A stretch of DNA of 64,000 nt from Gossypium raimondii (GCF_025698545.1 NC_068577.1:5719501-5783500), one strand, 5' to 3'; counted from the first letter of the stretch, positions 11,407-23,243 are shown. Numbers and translations are program-made. Notes: generated by a model not told the origin, from the sequence alone.

Positions 11407-13115
11407 ATGCCTAGAAGAAAAATTCTAAGGGGAAGCATTGTTCAAAATAATCCAAACTCGACAGAAACAAATAGTACTGAACAACAGACAGCAGTTGGAT
11501 CTTCAAATGTTCCGATTACAGCTGAGGATCCTACAGAAGTTCAAAGTAATTTTACATTTAATTTACATGCGTGTTTTTGTTATAGTTGATTTATTTTTCA
11601 AATTCTTATATTATAATATACCATTTGTAGCTGAAAATGGTGGGACGCGCAGAGGTCGAGGACGTACGCTACTTAGAGAGTTGTACGAGTTAGATCCAGT
11701 CGAGCGTGTCAAAGTTGGACGAAACAGTTTTGGTCAGCCTGTTGGATCAGAAGCTCGACTTTTAGCTGGATACATGGGCATTTTAGCACGAAATCCGAAT
11801 ATGTTGCCTATAAACTACGAGTCATGGCATCAAATGTCCGATAGCAACAAAAACCAAGCCCTCGATAATATTAAGGTAACAAAATGTTAATGTCATCTAT
11901 AATGCTTGGGAAATAGTTTCATTTATATTTACTTTATTAACTTGTGTTTTTTGTGTTTTGTAGGCGAGGTTTGCTTTAGAGGTCTCGGATGCTTATGTAA
12001 AGAAGGCATTGGGAAAAAGATGGAGAGACAACAAAAGTACTTTGAAGAAAAATTATTATAAGACAAAAACAACCATCGATGAGAAATTGCAAAATGTCCC
12101 GCCGGGTATGTTGAGGTACCAATGGGAAGATGCGGTTAGATTTTGGCATTGAATAAAGGCGAGGTCCGACGTACTTCTAAACTATTGTAATTATTTTGGT
12201 TTATAGTATTTTCTATTTACGTACTAAAAATTTCATAACGTAGGATCGTGAACAAGTTGGAATAAGCAAAAGTGAAACAAAATTCACCCACACAGTAAGG
12301 TCGAGAAGTTTCGCATGTGAAGTCGAGGCGAGGTATTTTAAATTTTTAATATTGTCGAATATGTATAACTTTCTATTAAATAATATTTATACTACTATAT
12401 TGTAGGAACAGTCGTCCGGTCAAAAGTTGGACGCCTTCAACTTTTGAAATTACACATAGGAAGAAAGATGGATCTCCCATGACTCCTGAAGCTGCTGAAA
12501 TAATGGTACGTTTACTTAATACGATTTGACTTATTTTAGTTATTTATAGTGTTTATTTTCTAATGGTTTAATTCATTGCTTGTAATGTGACTATTGTTAT
12601 GTTGCATATGTTTTTCAATATATAATATTGCGTTCCTAACTATGTGATATATTTATTAGGAAAAACTAAAGGATAAAAAGGCGGAGTACGAAGCAATTGC
12701 TTCTAGTGATAGTTCGGTTCATCTTGAAGATATTGATAATCGGATTATTACTGAAGTTTTGGGTCCTGAAAGGTATGGTCGGGTTCGATTTCAAGGATCT
12801 TTTGTTAGCCCAACCCAATATTTTGGATCCAGCTCCCACCAATACATGGCTTCGGGGAGTCAGGCTCAAGCTGAAGTTCAGAGGTTAAAAGACCAGATGG
12901 CTCAAATGCAAGCGACTACAATTGAGGTTCAAAGGAAATATGAAGAACTCCAGCTACAACTTAAAGCAGAGGCGGAAGCGAGGGAAGCAGCAGCTGCAGC
13001 GAGGGAAGCAGAGGCTGCAGCGAGAGAAGCAAAGCAGAGAAAAAAGTACGACGAACTTCAGCAGCAGCTTCAGATTATGATGAAGATGTTTAAGTCGCAA
13101 CTTCCGCCTTCATAG
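11407..13115 (+). pseudogene. CACTA accessory protein (Transposase_24 / TNPA-like), one stop
   Basis: This second CACTA gene would encode the DNA-binding accessory protein that recognises subterminal repeats. Exons inferred from GT/AG sites are 11407-11545, 11631-11875, 11964 to about 12170, 12244-12332, 12406-12505 and 12660-13115. Exon 1 starts MPRRKILRGS. Exon 2 holds a basic RRGRGR segment and 'LARNPNMLPINYESWHQM'. Exon 3 holds 'KKALGKRWRDNKSTLKKNYY', then an in-frame TGA where a Trp-rich 'FWH' motif continues. Exon 5 has 'ITHRKKDGSPMTPEAAEIM', typical of the family. The last exon ends in an Ala/Glu/Arg-rich coiled coil. Apart from the TGA near 12150 the reading frame is well preserved, so inactivation looks recent. 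Confidence 0.85.
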
Positions 13116-13319
13116 TGTATGACATAAATATTTTTATCATTTTAACATTTAACATTTAACATTTTTTGCAAAAACAATATGAATTCACTTTTATTTATTG
13201 ATATTAATATTATTTTATTCCCTTATGTTGAAATATTATATAAATTTATTGCTATTGGTTGCTTTTGAATTGTTGCTTTTGAATTTTTGCTACAGGAGGG
13301 CCGAAAAAATGAAAAATTT

Positions 13320-13609
13320 AATATAAAAAAAATCCCCAAAATAGTGGCGTTTTTGTATAAAAGCGCCACTAAAGAACATGTTCTTTAGCGGCGTTTGTAA
13401 AAAAATGCCACTAAAGAACATGGTCTTTAGCGGCGTTTTTTTTCTAAGCGCCGCTAAAGAACATGGTCTTTAGCGGCGTTTTTGTTTGTAAACGCTGCAA
13501 ACGTTTGCGACGTTTTCGTTAGCGGCCTTCCGCAAAGATCTTTAGTGGCGTTAAAAAGCGCCGCTAAAGGCCTAAAAAAACGCCGCTAAAAACCTGTTTT
13601 GGTGTAGTG
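13320..13609. repeat. Right subterminal repeats of the CACTA element
   Basis: Tandem blocks of about 50 bp contain TTTAGCGGCGTTTTT and AAGCGCCGCTAAAGAACATG palindrome pairs. They are the counterpart of the left subterminal block and end in the terminal inverted repeat. Confidence 0.85.
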
Positions 13610-14031
13610 AGTAAATAAAAAAATAAATTAATTATGATACAACCTTTTAATTTATTAATTCTTTTCCTACAACCAAATTTACAATTTTCAAAAATAGAGA
13701 GGAAGAATCTTTTTATTAGATAAAGACCTTGTCATTAGGCAGTAATTTATTGACAATTTTTTCATAGGAGTCAACCTATTGAGATCAACGATTACGTTGG
13801 TTTTAGTGAGAATAAACATAACAATGATAATAGTATTAGTTATTATAAGAGAATTGAAAATGATCACTATTAAAAATATTAAATTGAAGTATATACAGAT
13901 ATAACAAAATACAAATATAGATTATATTTAGGGTAAACTATAATTAAAAATTAAACTTATAAAATACACTATTATATTTAAGTTCAATGTTATATTAAAT
14001 AATAATTAAATGAGGTAAATATTAAATTTAA

Positions 14032-14344
14032 ACATAAACTTTGTTTCAATGTGCAATTTGATACATGAACTTTTATTTGGTACAATTACACACATGGAAC
14101 TTGTATTGTTGTTCATATGTATATATGAAACTTAGATTTTGATCTAATTATACACTTTTACGAATATTTATTTTATATTGGATTAATATAGTTATTTGTA
14201 TATGTAATATCCAGTGTAAAATAATGCTAATTCAATAATGTTGTTAATGATTTTAGAAAATTGAATCAAATCAAAATTTAATATATAAAAGCGCACAAAA
14301 TAAAAGTTCATGTATGACATCACATATTGAATCAAAGTTTATGT
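14032..14344. mobile_element. Inverted-repeat MITE, ~313 bp
   Basis: The left arm starts ACATAAACTTTGTTTCAATG and continues to TACATGAACTTTTATTT. The right arm is the inverse, ending TTGAATCAAAGTTTATGT. Arms of about 45-60 bp surround an AT-rich core with no coding capacity. A clear target duplication was not found, so the superfamily is unassigned. Confidence 0.65.
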
Positions 14345-14345
14345 A

Positions 14346-15454
14346 TGTTGAGTATAACTCATATTTCAGCCAAATTTGAGAGATAATCTCCAGTTAACTC
14401 TGTTTATTTGTTTCAGTCGAACTCCGATTAGTTTAGATTATTTTATTATTATTTGACTTACGAATTTTCCTATAAATAGGCTCTTTTACAACCTTGAAAA
14501 AACCACCCATTAAAGATTAGAACTCATAACACTTTTGGAGAATTTTGTGTTTACGTTTTGAGGGTTCTTTGTTTTCGGGTTTCGGGGTTTAGTTTTTATC
14601 TCCATCTTTTGTACTCTTCGTTGTTTTGCTATTATAGTAAAATTATCTTTGCTTGTGGTTTTTAATCCTCTTTGGAGGGGTTTTTTCACGTCAAATTAGT
14701 GTATTCAATTTCTCAATCTTTTCTCAAATTTTACTTATTTGTTGCTTAATCGGGTTGATTCCTAACAAGTGGTATCAGAGCTAATTCAATTTTCGTAGAT
14801 CAGCCTGTTCAAAGATGGCAGCAATAAGGTTTGACATTGAAAAGTTTGATGGTTTCACAAATTTTAATCTGTGGCAAGTTCGAATGATGGCAATTCTAGT
14901 TTAGACCGGCCTGAAAAAGGTCACTACCGGGAAAAAGCCTAAGAATCTAGATCAGACAATGAGAAGAGCTTGATGAAAATGTCATATCTGCAATCCAGTT
15001 GTGTCTCGCGAATAGGGTATTGCAAGAGGTATTGATGGAGAAAGTCTCATCCGCTTTGTGGAAAATGTTAGAAACTTTTTATGCGACTAAGTCACTGCCT
15101 AACCATTTAGTGTTGAAATGACATCTATTTACGTTTCGCATGAACAAATGTGAGCTTATTAGAGATCACATTAGTCAACTTATTACTCTTTTGAATGATT
15201 TAAAGATTGTTGAGGTTAAGGTTGACGGTGAAAATTAGGCTATGATATTACTATGCTCTTTACCCTCTTCATACAAGTCTTTCAGGGAGATCCTGATTTG
15301 TGGCAGAGGCAAACTCTCGTTCAAGGATGTGAAGGGTCATTTGTTGAGTAAAGACAAACTTGACAATAAGTTTGGTTCGGATAGCAATAAAGATAGGCAA
15401 GCTTCTGTTTTGGTAGCATCAAAGAAGCGAGACAAAAGATTATTACACATTTAA
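14346..15454 (+). mobile_element. Ty1-copia retrotransposon fragment: 5' LTR, primer site, decayed gag
   Basis: A probable LTR spans about 14346-14767 (TGTTGAG start, CCTAACA end) with a TATA-like CTATAAATAG near 14471. Two bases later comes TGGTATCAGAGC (14770-14781), the standard primer-binding site complementary to initiator tRNA-Met. Gag begins with the ATG at 14815 (MAAIRFDIEKFDGFTNFNLW), typical of copia Gag, but stops appear within 30 residues and frames shift repeatedly. The last readable part is 15242-15454 (LLCSLPSSYKSF, the usual 'LLxSLPxSY' segment). Protease, integrase, reverse transcriptase and the 3' LTR are absent. Confidence 0.85.
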
Positions 15455-15860
15455 ATATATTTAATTGTGCTAATTTTAAAGTAAAGTTATTACTTAAATA
15501 GAACTCTAAGTCTAAAATATAGGAAAAGAAAAAGGTTCTCAAAATTATAATTATAATTTACCATTATTAATTAGTGTAAAATAGAATTATTATTTGAATA
15601 GAATTTTAAGCATTTTAATTATCATTTACTTAACATTAGGGTTAATTATGTTAATTAATTATTATTTTGAATAATATTACTTTGGACATAAAAGTAAAAT
15701 TATATTATGCTGAATATGTTAAAAATGTTTTAATTATTATTTAAATTTTTTATTATAATATTTGAATTGATAAGTTTTTATATTTTAATTATATTTAATA
15801 ATTTAAATAAAAATATTATTTTACCTCAATTGTCGTAATATTTAATAACGCATGCATGTG
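15455..15860. other. AT-rich spacer, no gene seen
   Basis: Very AT-rich, with no open frame or repeat structure that could be recognised. Confidence 0.4.
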
Positions 15861-15879
15861 AAGTTCGAAGCTAATAGGT

Positions 15880-16143
15880 GAATTCATTACTTGAGTAGCT
15901 TCCCTGCCAACCACAACTGCATTTCACCTGTTTTAAACTCCAGTATGCATGAGAAGATGACCTACCAAAACCTTTAATATTGACCAAGTTTCCTCCTTTT
16001 CAACCATATATAATGATCAAATATTAACAACTGCTCCAATGCCTATATAAACCCCAACACCATGCTTCTCTTCCTCACTCATAACTATTCAGATAAAACA
16101 CTTTGTTTCATTTGCTTAATTAGTTTCAAAATCTCTCCACAAA
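15880..16143 (+). promoter_or_regulatory. Promoter of Pro-rich gene copy 2
   Basis: The region is homologous to the 300 bp upstream of copies 1 and 3. The TATA element is TATATAAA at 16044-16051, about 95 bp before the ATG. Just upstream of the conserved part, near 15850, lies GCATGCATG, an RY-type (CATGCA) motif that the other two copies lack; RY motifs are known targets of B3-domain regulators in plants. Confidence 0.65.
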
Positions 16144-16491
16144 ATGGGTTATTTCAATTGCATTGCTTTAGCATGCTTGATGGCTTTGTCGTTTTCAAGC
16201 ATTGATGTTGGCCTAGCAGCTCGCCACCTTCAGCAGATGCCACCAATGCCAACATTGCCTACAACCACACTCCCACCATTGCCATCTATCCCTAATCTCC
16301 CGCAGCCAACAATGCCAAGGCCTGGGGCGCTTCCACCACTTCCTACCATGCCTGCTTTGCCTACTTTTCCTGCTATACCAACGGCCACACTGCCTCCTCT
16401 GCCAAGCATGCCTTCAATCCCAACAATCCCAACTGCAATTCCCTTAATTCCATTCCTTTCTCCACCACCTTCTCCTTCCTCTACTCCTTGA
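16144..16491 (+). CDS. Small secreted Pro/Leu-rich protein, copy 2
   Basis: A single-exon gene of 115 residues. Residues 1-25 form a signal peptide (MGYFNCIALACLMALSFSS, cleavage likely near GLAA-RHL). The mature chain is made of short motifs such as PMPTLP, TLPPLPSIP, LPPLPTMPALP and ends in SPPPSPSS before the stop. The composition resembles PELPK1-like hydroxyproline-rich cell-wall proteins, which are extracellular structural or signalling components. The SPPPSP tail is a possible hydroxyproline glycosylation site. The start was chosen because it begins the signal peptide and is conserved in copy 3. It is the most intact member of a tandem family with a decayed copy at 2188 and a second good copy at 22893. 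The exact role is unknown. Confidence 0.85.
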   Translation: MGYFNCIALACLMALSFSSIDVGLAARHLQQMPPMPTLPTTTLPPLPSIPNLPQPTMPRPGALPPLPTMPALPTFPAIPTATLPPLPSMPSIPTIPTAIPLIPFLSPPPSPSSTP

Positions 16492-17194
16492 AATACCCAT
16501 TTCTTCCCCTGTCCATTGACAGATAAAATGTGGCTACATATATACTAGATTTTGATTAAGGTGTTTTTAGTCGTCTTCGTCTTTTGATTTGGAGTATTGT
16601 TTGTTCTTCAACACAGATAGTATTTGTTTGTAGAAATGGGAGTTTCCCATTTTCCATAATCTGTTGTACTTTGATTTGTTATTTGCTTGTTATGGGAGTA
16701 TATTCATGAAATCTGCCTGATTAGCTCTTGCAATGTTCCTCAGATTAATCTATTTTAATTTATTTTTTCAATGTATTTCCTAGTTTATATTATATCTTCT
16801 GCCTACATTAACACCCAATATATGTATTTTAAACAAGGAAGAGTTGAGATAAAATACATTTCTTAATCCTCAACCAAATCAACATTCAAAGGTTTCAACC
16901 CTGAAATTGACGCCTTATGTAAGAATCAAATACAAAACTTCAAAACATTAAAATATGATTCTAGTTTTTCTATTTTTCGATACCTTTAGAATTTTATTTT
17001 TTAAAATTAATCTTTCTATTTTTGATTTAAAATACAAGTTGTCTTCCTAACACTATTAAAGTTTTTCAATTAAATTCAAGTTTATTATAAAAGAGTATTA
17101 ATAGGGTTAGCGATTGGATTTGGATTTTAAAATATAAAAGGTAAAATAAATAAATTCTTAAAAAATAAAAAATAAAATTTCGAATATAGGCTAT
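16492..17194 (+). other. 3' flank of Pro-rich copy 2, then spacer repeat
   Basis: 16492-16740 corresponds to the 3' region shared with copy 3 (the GGGAGTTCCC-type segment after a run of T-rich sequence). From about 16900 to 17150 there is a degenerate AT-rich repeat whose relatives appear near 23880, 33000-33300 and 44950-45250 (pattern CTATTTTT...TTAAATTC...GTTAACACTATT). No gene was seen. Confidence 0.4.
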
Positions 17195-17645
17195 TAAAAC
17201 TGATTATATAACACAAAGCATTATACAAAAATTAAATTAGGCGAGTAAATAGAAATTATTATAACAATTTAGTGTTGAGTACTTTAAGACAAAAACTCTC
17301 CCAAGAAGCAAGCTTTTTGGTAGTTCTAATTTCCTATTTCTTGCTTGCTTGTAGACTGCCTAATGCTAATGGCAAGTTCAACTTGAGGCAGACCTCTTAG
17401 TTTTTACCCAACATTATTATTTAACGCTTCAAAATTACTTAAATTTAAAATGATTTGAATCAAACAAATAATTTGAAATGATCTTACATGAAAATTTTGA
17501 TTGCAAAATTCGAATTACCTAAAATAAAAAAGCTCGAACACAACATTGATTCGAACTTAAAACGATCTAAAAAAATCTTTTAACCGAATTGACCTGATCC
17601 GGATTGATGCAAATTGTCTCAATTGACAAGTATTATATGGTTAAA
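17195..17645 (+). repeat. Upstream half of Pro-rich gene repeat unit, first piece
   Basis: This matches 1380-1830 upstream of copy 1. Its tail, about 62 bp beginning GACCGAATTGACCTGATCCG at 17582, is repeated at 19246, and an earlier part (TTATTATTTAACG to AAATGATTTGAATCAAACAA, about 17415-17475) recurs at 17652-17711. These repeats indicate a local tandem duplication of about 230 bp in which the second copy is interrupted by the gypsy fragment. Confidence 0.7.
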
Positions 17646-17712
17646 CAAGTGAAAATATTATTATTTAACGATTGAAAATGAATCAAATTTGAAATGATTT
17701 GAATCAAACAAG

Positions 17713-19233
17713 TGATAAGTTATAAAAGTAACATATTTTAATCTCATTCTTAATGCGTTTATGGATGATTAATTGTGAAAATTAGTGAATTTGATGCTCC
17801 TAATCATTTAAATTCATGTTTCTATACTTAGGAGAGCATTTGGGAGTGAAAGAAGCAAAAAATAAGCCAAAACCAGACAAATAGAGTTGTTTTCAGGAGG
17901 CACATGGCCTGGGCATTTCCACACGGGCAGGACACACATCCATGTGTGCCACACGGGCTAGACACATGCCCATGTACCAGCCCGTGTCGATTTAGCACCC
18001 TGCTTCCCAAATACACAGAAAAACAATTTTTAGGCTTTCTGAGAATTCTAAAGTCTATAAATACCAATTAGAAGAAGACATAAGGGGTTGATCAGAGAAG
18101 ATAGAATAAAACACTCGAAGATTTCCTTTGAAATCTCCTTTTAATTTCTTTTGAAACCATCGGAATCAACTCGGAAGCAAATTTCCATCAAGATTGAAGA
18201 TCTCCTTTTAATTTCTTTTGAAGTTTTATCGAGTTTCTTTATGTCTTGCGGTTATTCTGACTTTGAGATGTTTCCATTCAGGATTATGAACTAATTCCCT
18301 AGATACCTAGGGAGGATGATGAATCCTTTTATTTAATGTCTGTTTTTACACGATAAATACTTGAATCTTGTTCTCAATTATGTATGCTTATTTCTTGTAT
18401 TAATATTTTTTGGATATTAATTCATGTTTAATGTGCTTAATTCAATGGAGCAAAAGTCTGTTTGAAAGTAGATCTAGTATAATTGAGCGGAGTTGCATGC
18501 AATCCTAAAAATAGGACGACATAAATCTACCGGATTAGAGTCAAATTTAATAAGGGAATCCATAGATCGAGTTAGTGCGATAATAGGGATTTTAATTAGA
18601 AATATATTTCAATTAATCAACCTAGAGTCAGTTGTTTTAACTCTCAAAAGAGATATTAACATAATTTAGGGATTTCTACGGATCAAAACACAAGTGAATA
18701 AATCGTTTAATTCAGATTCATAATAATAGGTGAAGTTTAGGTGGATTCTTTCTTGGATATTGTCTATCTCATTGGTTAATATTCGATTATTTCCTTGATT
18801 CATTCTCTGTTGCGTTCATAGTTAAATTAGTTTAGTAAATTAAGATTAAAACACATCACTCCAAATTGTCGGCTACATAATAGAAAAATGATAATTACTA
18901 ATACTTTTAGTCCTCGTGGATACGATGTTCTCTACTCGCCATAGATATACTATTGTTCGATAGGTGCGCTTGCCTTTGTCGTATTTATAGTTAGTTTAGT
19001 GACCATTAAGCTTTTGGACCTTTGCCGAGGACAAAAATATTAAGAACACTTTATTTTTATTAATTTAGCCATTTTATTTTATTTTTATAATTTTGTTTTT
19101 AGTTTAATTTTTACATTCTAATTTTTCTTTTATTTGTTTTAGTTTATGACTAAAAAGACTCATCGGAACCATTAGTGTTTGATAGTGAAATTGAAAGTAC
19201 AACTCATAAAAACCATAGAGAAGCAAGACAGAT
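17713..19233 (+). mobile_element. Ty3-gypsy fragment: LTR plus start of gag
   Basis: The segment starts GTGATAAGTTATAAAAGTAAC and tracks the LTR at 55047/62381 through the shared landmarks CTCATTCTTAATGCGTTT, the ACACGGGC cluster (17915-17990), GTCTGTTTGAAAGTAGATCTAG-type sequence and the LTR end near 19000. A degraded primer-site sequence (TTTTGGACCTTTGCCGAGGAC) follows. The first ~90 bp of gag (ATGACTAAAAAGACTC) are present, then the element stops abruptly. No target duplication was seen, consistent with a rearranged fragment. Confidence 0.8.
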
Positions 19234-19354
19234 TACATGAGGTTGACCGAATTGACCTGATCCGGATTGATGCAAATTATCTCAATTGACAAGTATTATG
19301 TGGTTAATTTACACCATCAATATTTAAAATATTAGTATAATATTTAAAATATTA

Positions 19355-22300
19355 GAGTCTGTTTGTTAGAAGTAAAATATTTTCCGGAAAAGCTTTTCAG
19401 CTTTTTTCAGTGTTTGTTTGGCTGAAAATGTTTTCCTTAGGTAAAATCAATTACAAAACACGGGAAAAGAAGCCCTTAATTTTGGAAAATGTCTTACGGA
19501 TTTCATTTCTGTAAGACATTTTCCGGTTCCTCCTTCATCCAGGTACGGCTTATTCTCCTTCTTCCTTTCTTCATTCCTTTTCCTTCTTCCGTTCTTCATC
19601 TTCTCCTCCAGGTAAGTTGCAATCCAGTGTAGCGCCCAATCCTCTCCATGCCACGTTGATCGACCGATTTACTGTATTACAATGCCTTTTTGGGGGATAG
19701 CCATCAATTTTCTGGCTCTTTCGATTTACTAACATTTTTCTCCAAAATTCTCGAGCAATAGTAATTGACATTTAGGGCCTAGTCTATAAATTACAGCAGA
19801 TGGCACCGTTCTTTTTCATTTTTCTCTAGTTCGCTCGCGCAGATGCCATGACTAGCTCATCCGATCATTCACGCAAGGTTTCTATATTTTTTCTAAAAGA
19901 ATTTTTATGTTATCTATTTTCCCTAGTTGAGGTTGCGTCTGCCAATTTGTTTGATTTATTTTCTTTTTTGTTTCTCTATTTGTTTGATTTTTTTTTACTC
20001 TTTTTGTTTGGAGTATATGCTTTTCGTAGGCTTTGAGCAAGATCGCATGTAATAGACTCCAGAAAGAATTAATGGAATGGCAAGTTAATCCACCCACTCT
20101 CCTTTATGGTTACATTGTTTCCATTAGTCATGTGGTATTTGTAAATTACAATTCAAATTGTCATGATAAATTTCAATAAATGACATCTGCATAAATGAGA
20201 GGTCATTTAATGTTCCATTGGTATTGCATATGATTAGCACTTTTCTTGGATGTAAGACTAACTACATAACCGACATAGCATCTTATATCATTGTTCATAG
20301 TAGTTCTTGAGCCATCTATTTATATTGGAACTATTCACTTATGGTGTTATGTTGCCATTTCCATCATTCGTTTTTCTAGTCAAACTGTGAGCCTGAGAGT
20401 ATATTAAGGTTTCTTAGAAATGTCTAGCATATTATATTGCTAGACTGATATAGGATAAGTTTCTCCCCATGTTTTTCTTTCAGAGGTGACTTACTAGAGA
20501 GTTTGAGTTTTTTTGTTGCTGTCCTATGCTTGGAGATGCTCTGTTCTAGCATATTACTAGTTATGAAAGATGTCTAAGAGAGGTTGCTTGTTCACCTAAT
20601 GGAAATATTAATTAGGAGAAAAATATTCACTGGAAGGTGTCTAAGAAAGGCTGGTCATCTTTTGCATTTAATGCGACTAACTGTTTAGCGAAGTACTTGT
20701 TTTGAGCAGTTTACTTATCATAGCCATGAATGAGTCTTGACCATCTAGAATGTTGTATGTATCACACAAGAAAGTAAAATATGGTCCGTCTTAAAAGTTT
20801 GTCTTTCGTGTCTGTGGGCTTTACATGATCCTCAAGGTGTTGGTGATTAGGTAAATTTTCATGAAGACTTTGAATATGGCACTCTGGTGTGAACTGTTCT
20901 TTCTTTAGGTGTTGATTAATTGCAACCTTCCTGGCCATTAAGAAATCTATTTTGCATTGTTTTGTTAGTGTTGTCTAGGCATGTTCCTAGGTGCGCTTGC
21001 ACCTTGGCACTAGACAACAAAAGTGCCTTAGACCTTTTTGAGTGAACCTCATTTGGGTGCACCTAGGCAATCTTTTTTGTAAGGCAATAGGTGCAAAAAA
21101 AGAAAGGCCTACTTGATTGTAGTTCTCTTTAATTTAATTTTTTTCTCACTTATTCATTAGATGTACCTTTGCTAGTAATAAAGAGAGTGTACCAAACCCT
21201 CTACTTCTTAGTATTTGAAAATCAAATAGAAAACCTTGAACATAAGGAAATCTTGCATATTGAACCAAAATAACTACATATGTCAATCATCTTTTAGAGA
21301 AATTAGTCCACATTCACACACATACTGTGCTTTACTTTCACTTGGATTTTTTTTTCTTTTTTGCAACTTGTCTCTGAGTCCATGTAAAGGGTCTAATGTA
21401 GAACAACAGGAAAGGATGCTTGATCATTAGCATCCATTTTGCACTTCTCTTTGTGATATGCATGTGGTCTATTATCTAGCTACCCAACATTCAAAATCTT
21501 GCATTGATCCTATTTTGCAGATATTCTGTATGATAGCTGGTCCCCAGCCATGACTGTAAGTTCTATCTGCATCAGCATTCTCTCCATGTTATCAAGCTCA
21601 ACTGCCAAGGTTTGTTGGAATTATTAGCAATTTGACCGTTTGTTTTGCTCCCTAAGATCTGGCCTTATATGTTCAAAGGTGGAATACTGAATTCACTCTC
21701 TAATTATGCAGCAAAGGCCGGCTGATAACGATCGATATGTTAAGAACTGTCGCAATGGCAGGTCTCCCAAGGAGACGAGATGGTTGTTCCATGACAATAA
21801 AGTATAATAATATGAACCTATCATCTATAATCTGTGTATAAAAACTGAGGTTACAGGGATAGGTAATCGTTTACATTTGTCACGTTGTGTATGAAATTAT
21901 GACTTAAATGTAGATTTATTTTGAATATTGTTACCTAATGCAAGAAGCAGACTGAACAATATAAACCTTTCTTTTCTTCTATTCCAGTTATGCATACACT
22001 TTGTTGTTTGTTTTCTCTCTTCTTTAGTTATTTTGTAGTTGTTGACCATTTTGCATTTGGTCTCCAACATTTTAAGGGAAACAATTTAACATTCGCTTTG
22101 GATATTCTTTTTGGAAGCTACTGTAGAAGATTGGGGTGAGGATTTACATGTTTAGTAGGTACTCAGTTTTTATATAAATTATTACGGGAGGGAAGAGTCT
22201 ATTCGTACTTGTGTATTAATTTTAAACACTTTCTTAACTTTTTTTTATGACATTTTAACAATTTAGTTGTTAAATTTATCGTATTTGTCATGTATGTAAA

Positions 22301-22533
22301 CTTTTAAATCAATTTGATATGTAAAAACAATTTAAAATATAAATTTATTAATATGTGTAAAAACAATTTTTTTGGAAAATATTTTCAGGAAATCTGCCAA
22401 ACAGCAGAAAATATTTTATACAGATTCATCCAAACACCAGAAAATATTTTCCAGTAAATCATTTTATAGAAAAGTAAAACATTTTCCAGAAATTATTTTA
22501 CGGAAAACATTTTACTGCCAAACAAACGGACCC
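19355..22533 (+). mobile_element. 3.2 kb DNA transposon with TTA target duplication (PIF/Harbinger-like ends)
   Basis: The left end GAGTCTGTTTGTTAGAAG and the inverse of the right end GGGTCCGTTTGTTTGGC align as terminal inverted repeats, followed on both sides by GTAAAATRTTTTCC. The flanks carry TTA at 19352-19354 and 22534-22536, the 3-bp duplication typical of PIF/Harbinger. Subterminal GGAAAATGTTTTCC-like motifs are repeated at both ends. No transposase was recognised. Possible exon pieces are a short start ending in a GT site at 19848-19876 (MTSSSDHSRK) and a last segment about 21711-21807 preceded by TTATGCAG. It interrupts the upstream unit of Pro-rich copy 3. Confidence 0.75.
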
Positions 22534-22539
22534 TTAGTA

Positions 22540-22892
22540 CCGGAAACTTAACTAACTTGGAGACTTGTTAGAGACTTGTTGAAGTATACTATATGACATA
22601 TATTATTAATTTAATTAAGAGGCTGACTTGATTACATGAGGTAGCTTGTATGCCAACCACATCTACTGCATTTCACCAATTTTAAACTCCAATATCCCAT
22701 GAGAAGATGAGCTACCAAAACCTTCGACATTGACCAAGTTTTCTCTTTTCCATCCATATATGATCAAATATTACCAACTACTCCAATGCATTTATAAACC
22801 CCAATATCATGTTTTGTTTTCCTCGCTCATAACTATTCAGATAAAGAACTTTTTTTCATCTACGTAATTTGTTTCAAAATCTCTCGACAAAA
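22540..22892 (+). promoter_or_regulatory. Promoter of Pro-rich gene copy 3
   Basis: Close match to 1880-2187. The TATA element is TTTATAAA at 22791-22798, about 95 bp before the ATG. The 3.2 kb transposon ends only about 360 bp upstream of the ATG, so distal elements of the ancestral promoter are displaced. Confidence 0.65.
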
Positions 22893-23243
22893 ATGGGTTA
22901 TTTCAATTGCATTGCTTTAGCATTCTTGATGGCTTTGTCGTTGCCAAGCATTAACGTTGGCCAAGCTGCTCGTCACCTTCAGCAGCTGCCTCCAATGCCA
23001 ACTTTGCCTACAGCAACACTCCCACCATTTCCATTTATCCTTAATACCCCACAGCCAACCATACCAACAATGCCAAGGCCTCGGGCGCTTCCACCACTTC
23101 CTACCATGCCTGCTTTGCCCTCATTGCCAAGTGTACCAAGGGCCACACTGCCACCTCTGCCAAGCATGCCCTCAATCCCAACTGCTATTCCCTCTATTCC
23201 TTTCCACTCTCCACCACCTTCTCCTTCTCCTTCTACTCCTTGA
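22893..23243 (+). CDS. Small secreted Pro/Leu-rich protein, copy 3
   Basis: A single-exon gene of 116 residues. The ATG at 22893 begins the conserved signal peptide (MGYFNCIALAFLMALS); an in-frame upstream extension lacks an ATG and is ignored. The mature part starts at AARHLQQLPPMPTLP and continues as Met/Leu-Pro motifs (TLPPFP, PTIPTMPRP, LPPLPTMPALPSLP, LPPLPSMPSIP), ending SPPPSPSPSTP. It is closer to the decayed copy 1 than to copy 2 in coding and upstream sequence. Replacements such as PFPFILNTP disturb the repeat, but the frame is open. It is presumably exported to the cell wall like copy 2. Whether it is transcribed with a transposon 360 bp upstream is not visible here. Confidence 0.82.
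   Translation: MGYFNCIALAFLMALSLPSINVGQAARHLQQLPPMPTLPTATLPPFPFILNTPQPTIPTMPRPRALPPLPTMPALPSLPSVPRATLPPLPSMPSIPTAIPSIPFHSPPPSPSPSTP

Larger units (their letters stand above)
2788..13609 (+). mobile_element. CACTA (En/Spm) transposon, 10.8 kb, defective
   Basis: The ends are CACTACGCCAAAACAGGT and its near-perfect inverse ACCTGTTTTGGTGTAGTG, the terminal inverted repeats of a CACTA element. They are bordered by the 3-bp target duplication AGT (2785-2787 and 13610-13612), as expected for this superfamily. Subterminal regions are packed with short direct and inverted GCGGCG/CGCCGC motifs. Internally there are two genes on the plus strand, a TNP2-type transposase (7842-11256) and a Transposase_24/TNPA-type protein (11407-13115). 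Both carry stops and the transposase has an internal deletion, so the element cannot move alone, though its ends look good enough to be mobilised in trans. It inserted in the 3' flank of the first Pro-rich gene copy. Confidence 0.95.
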
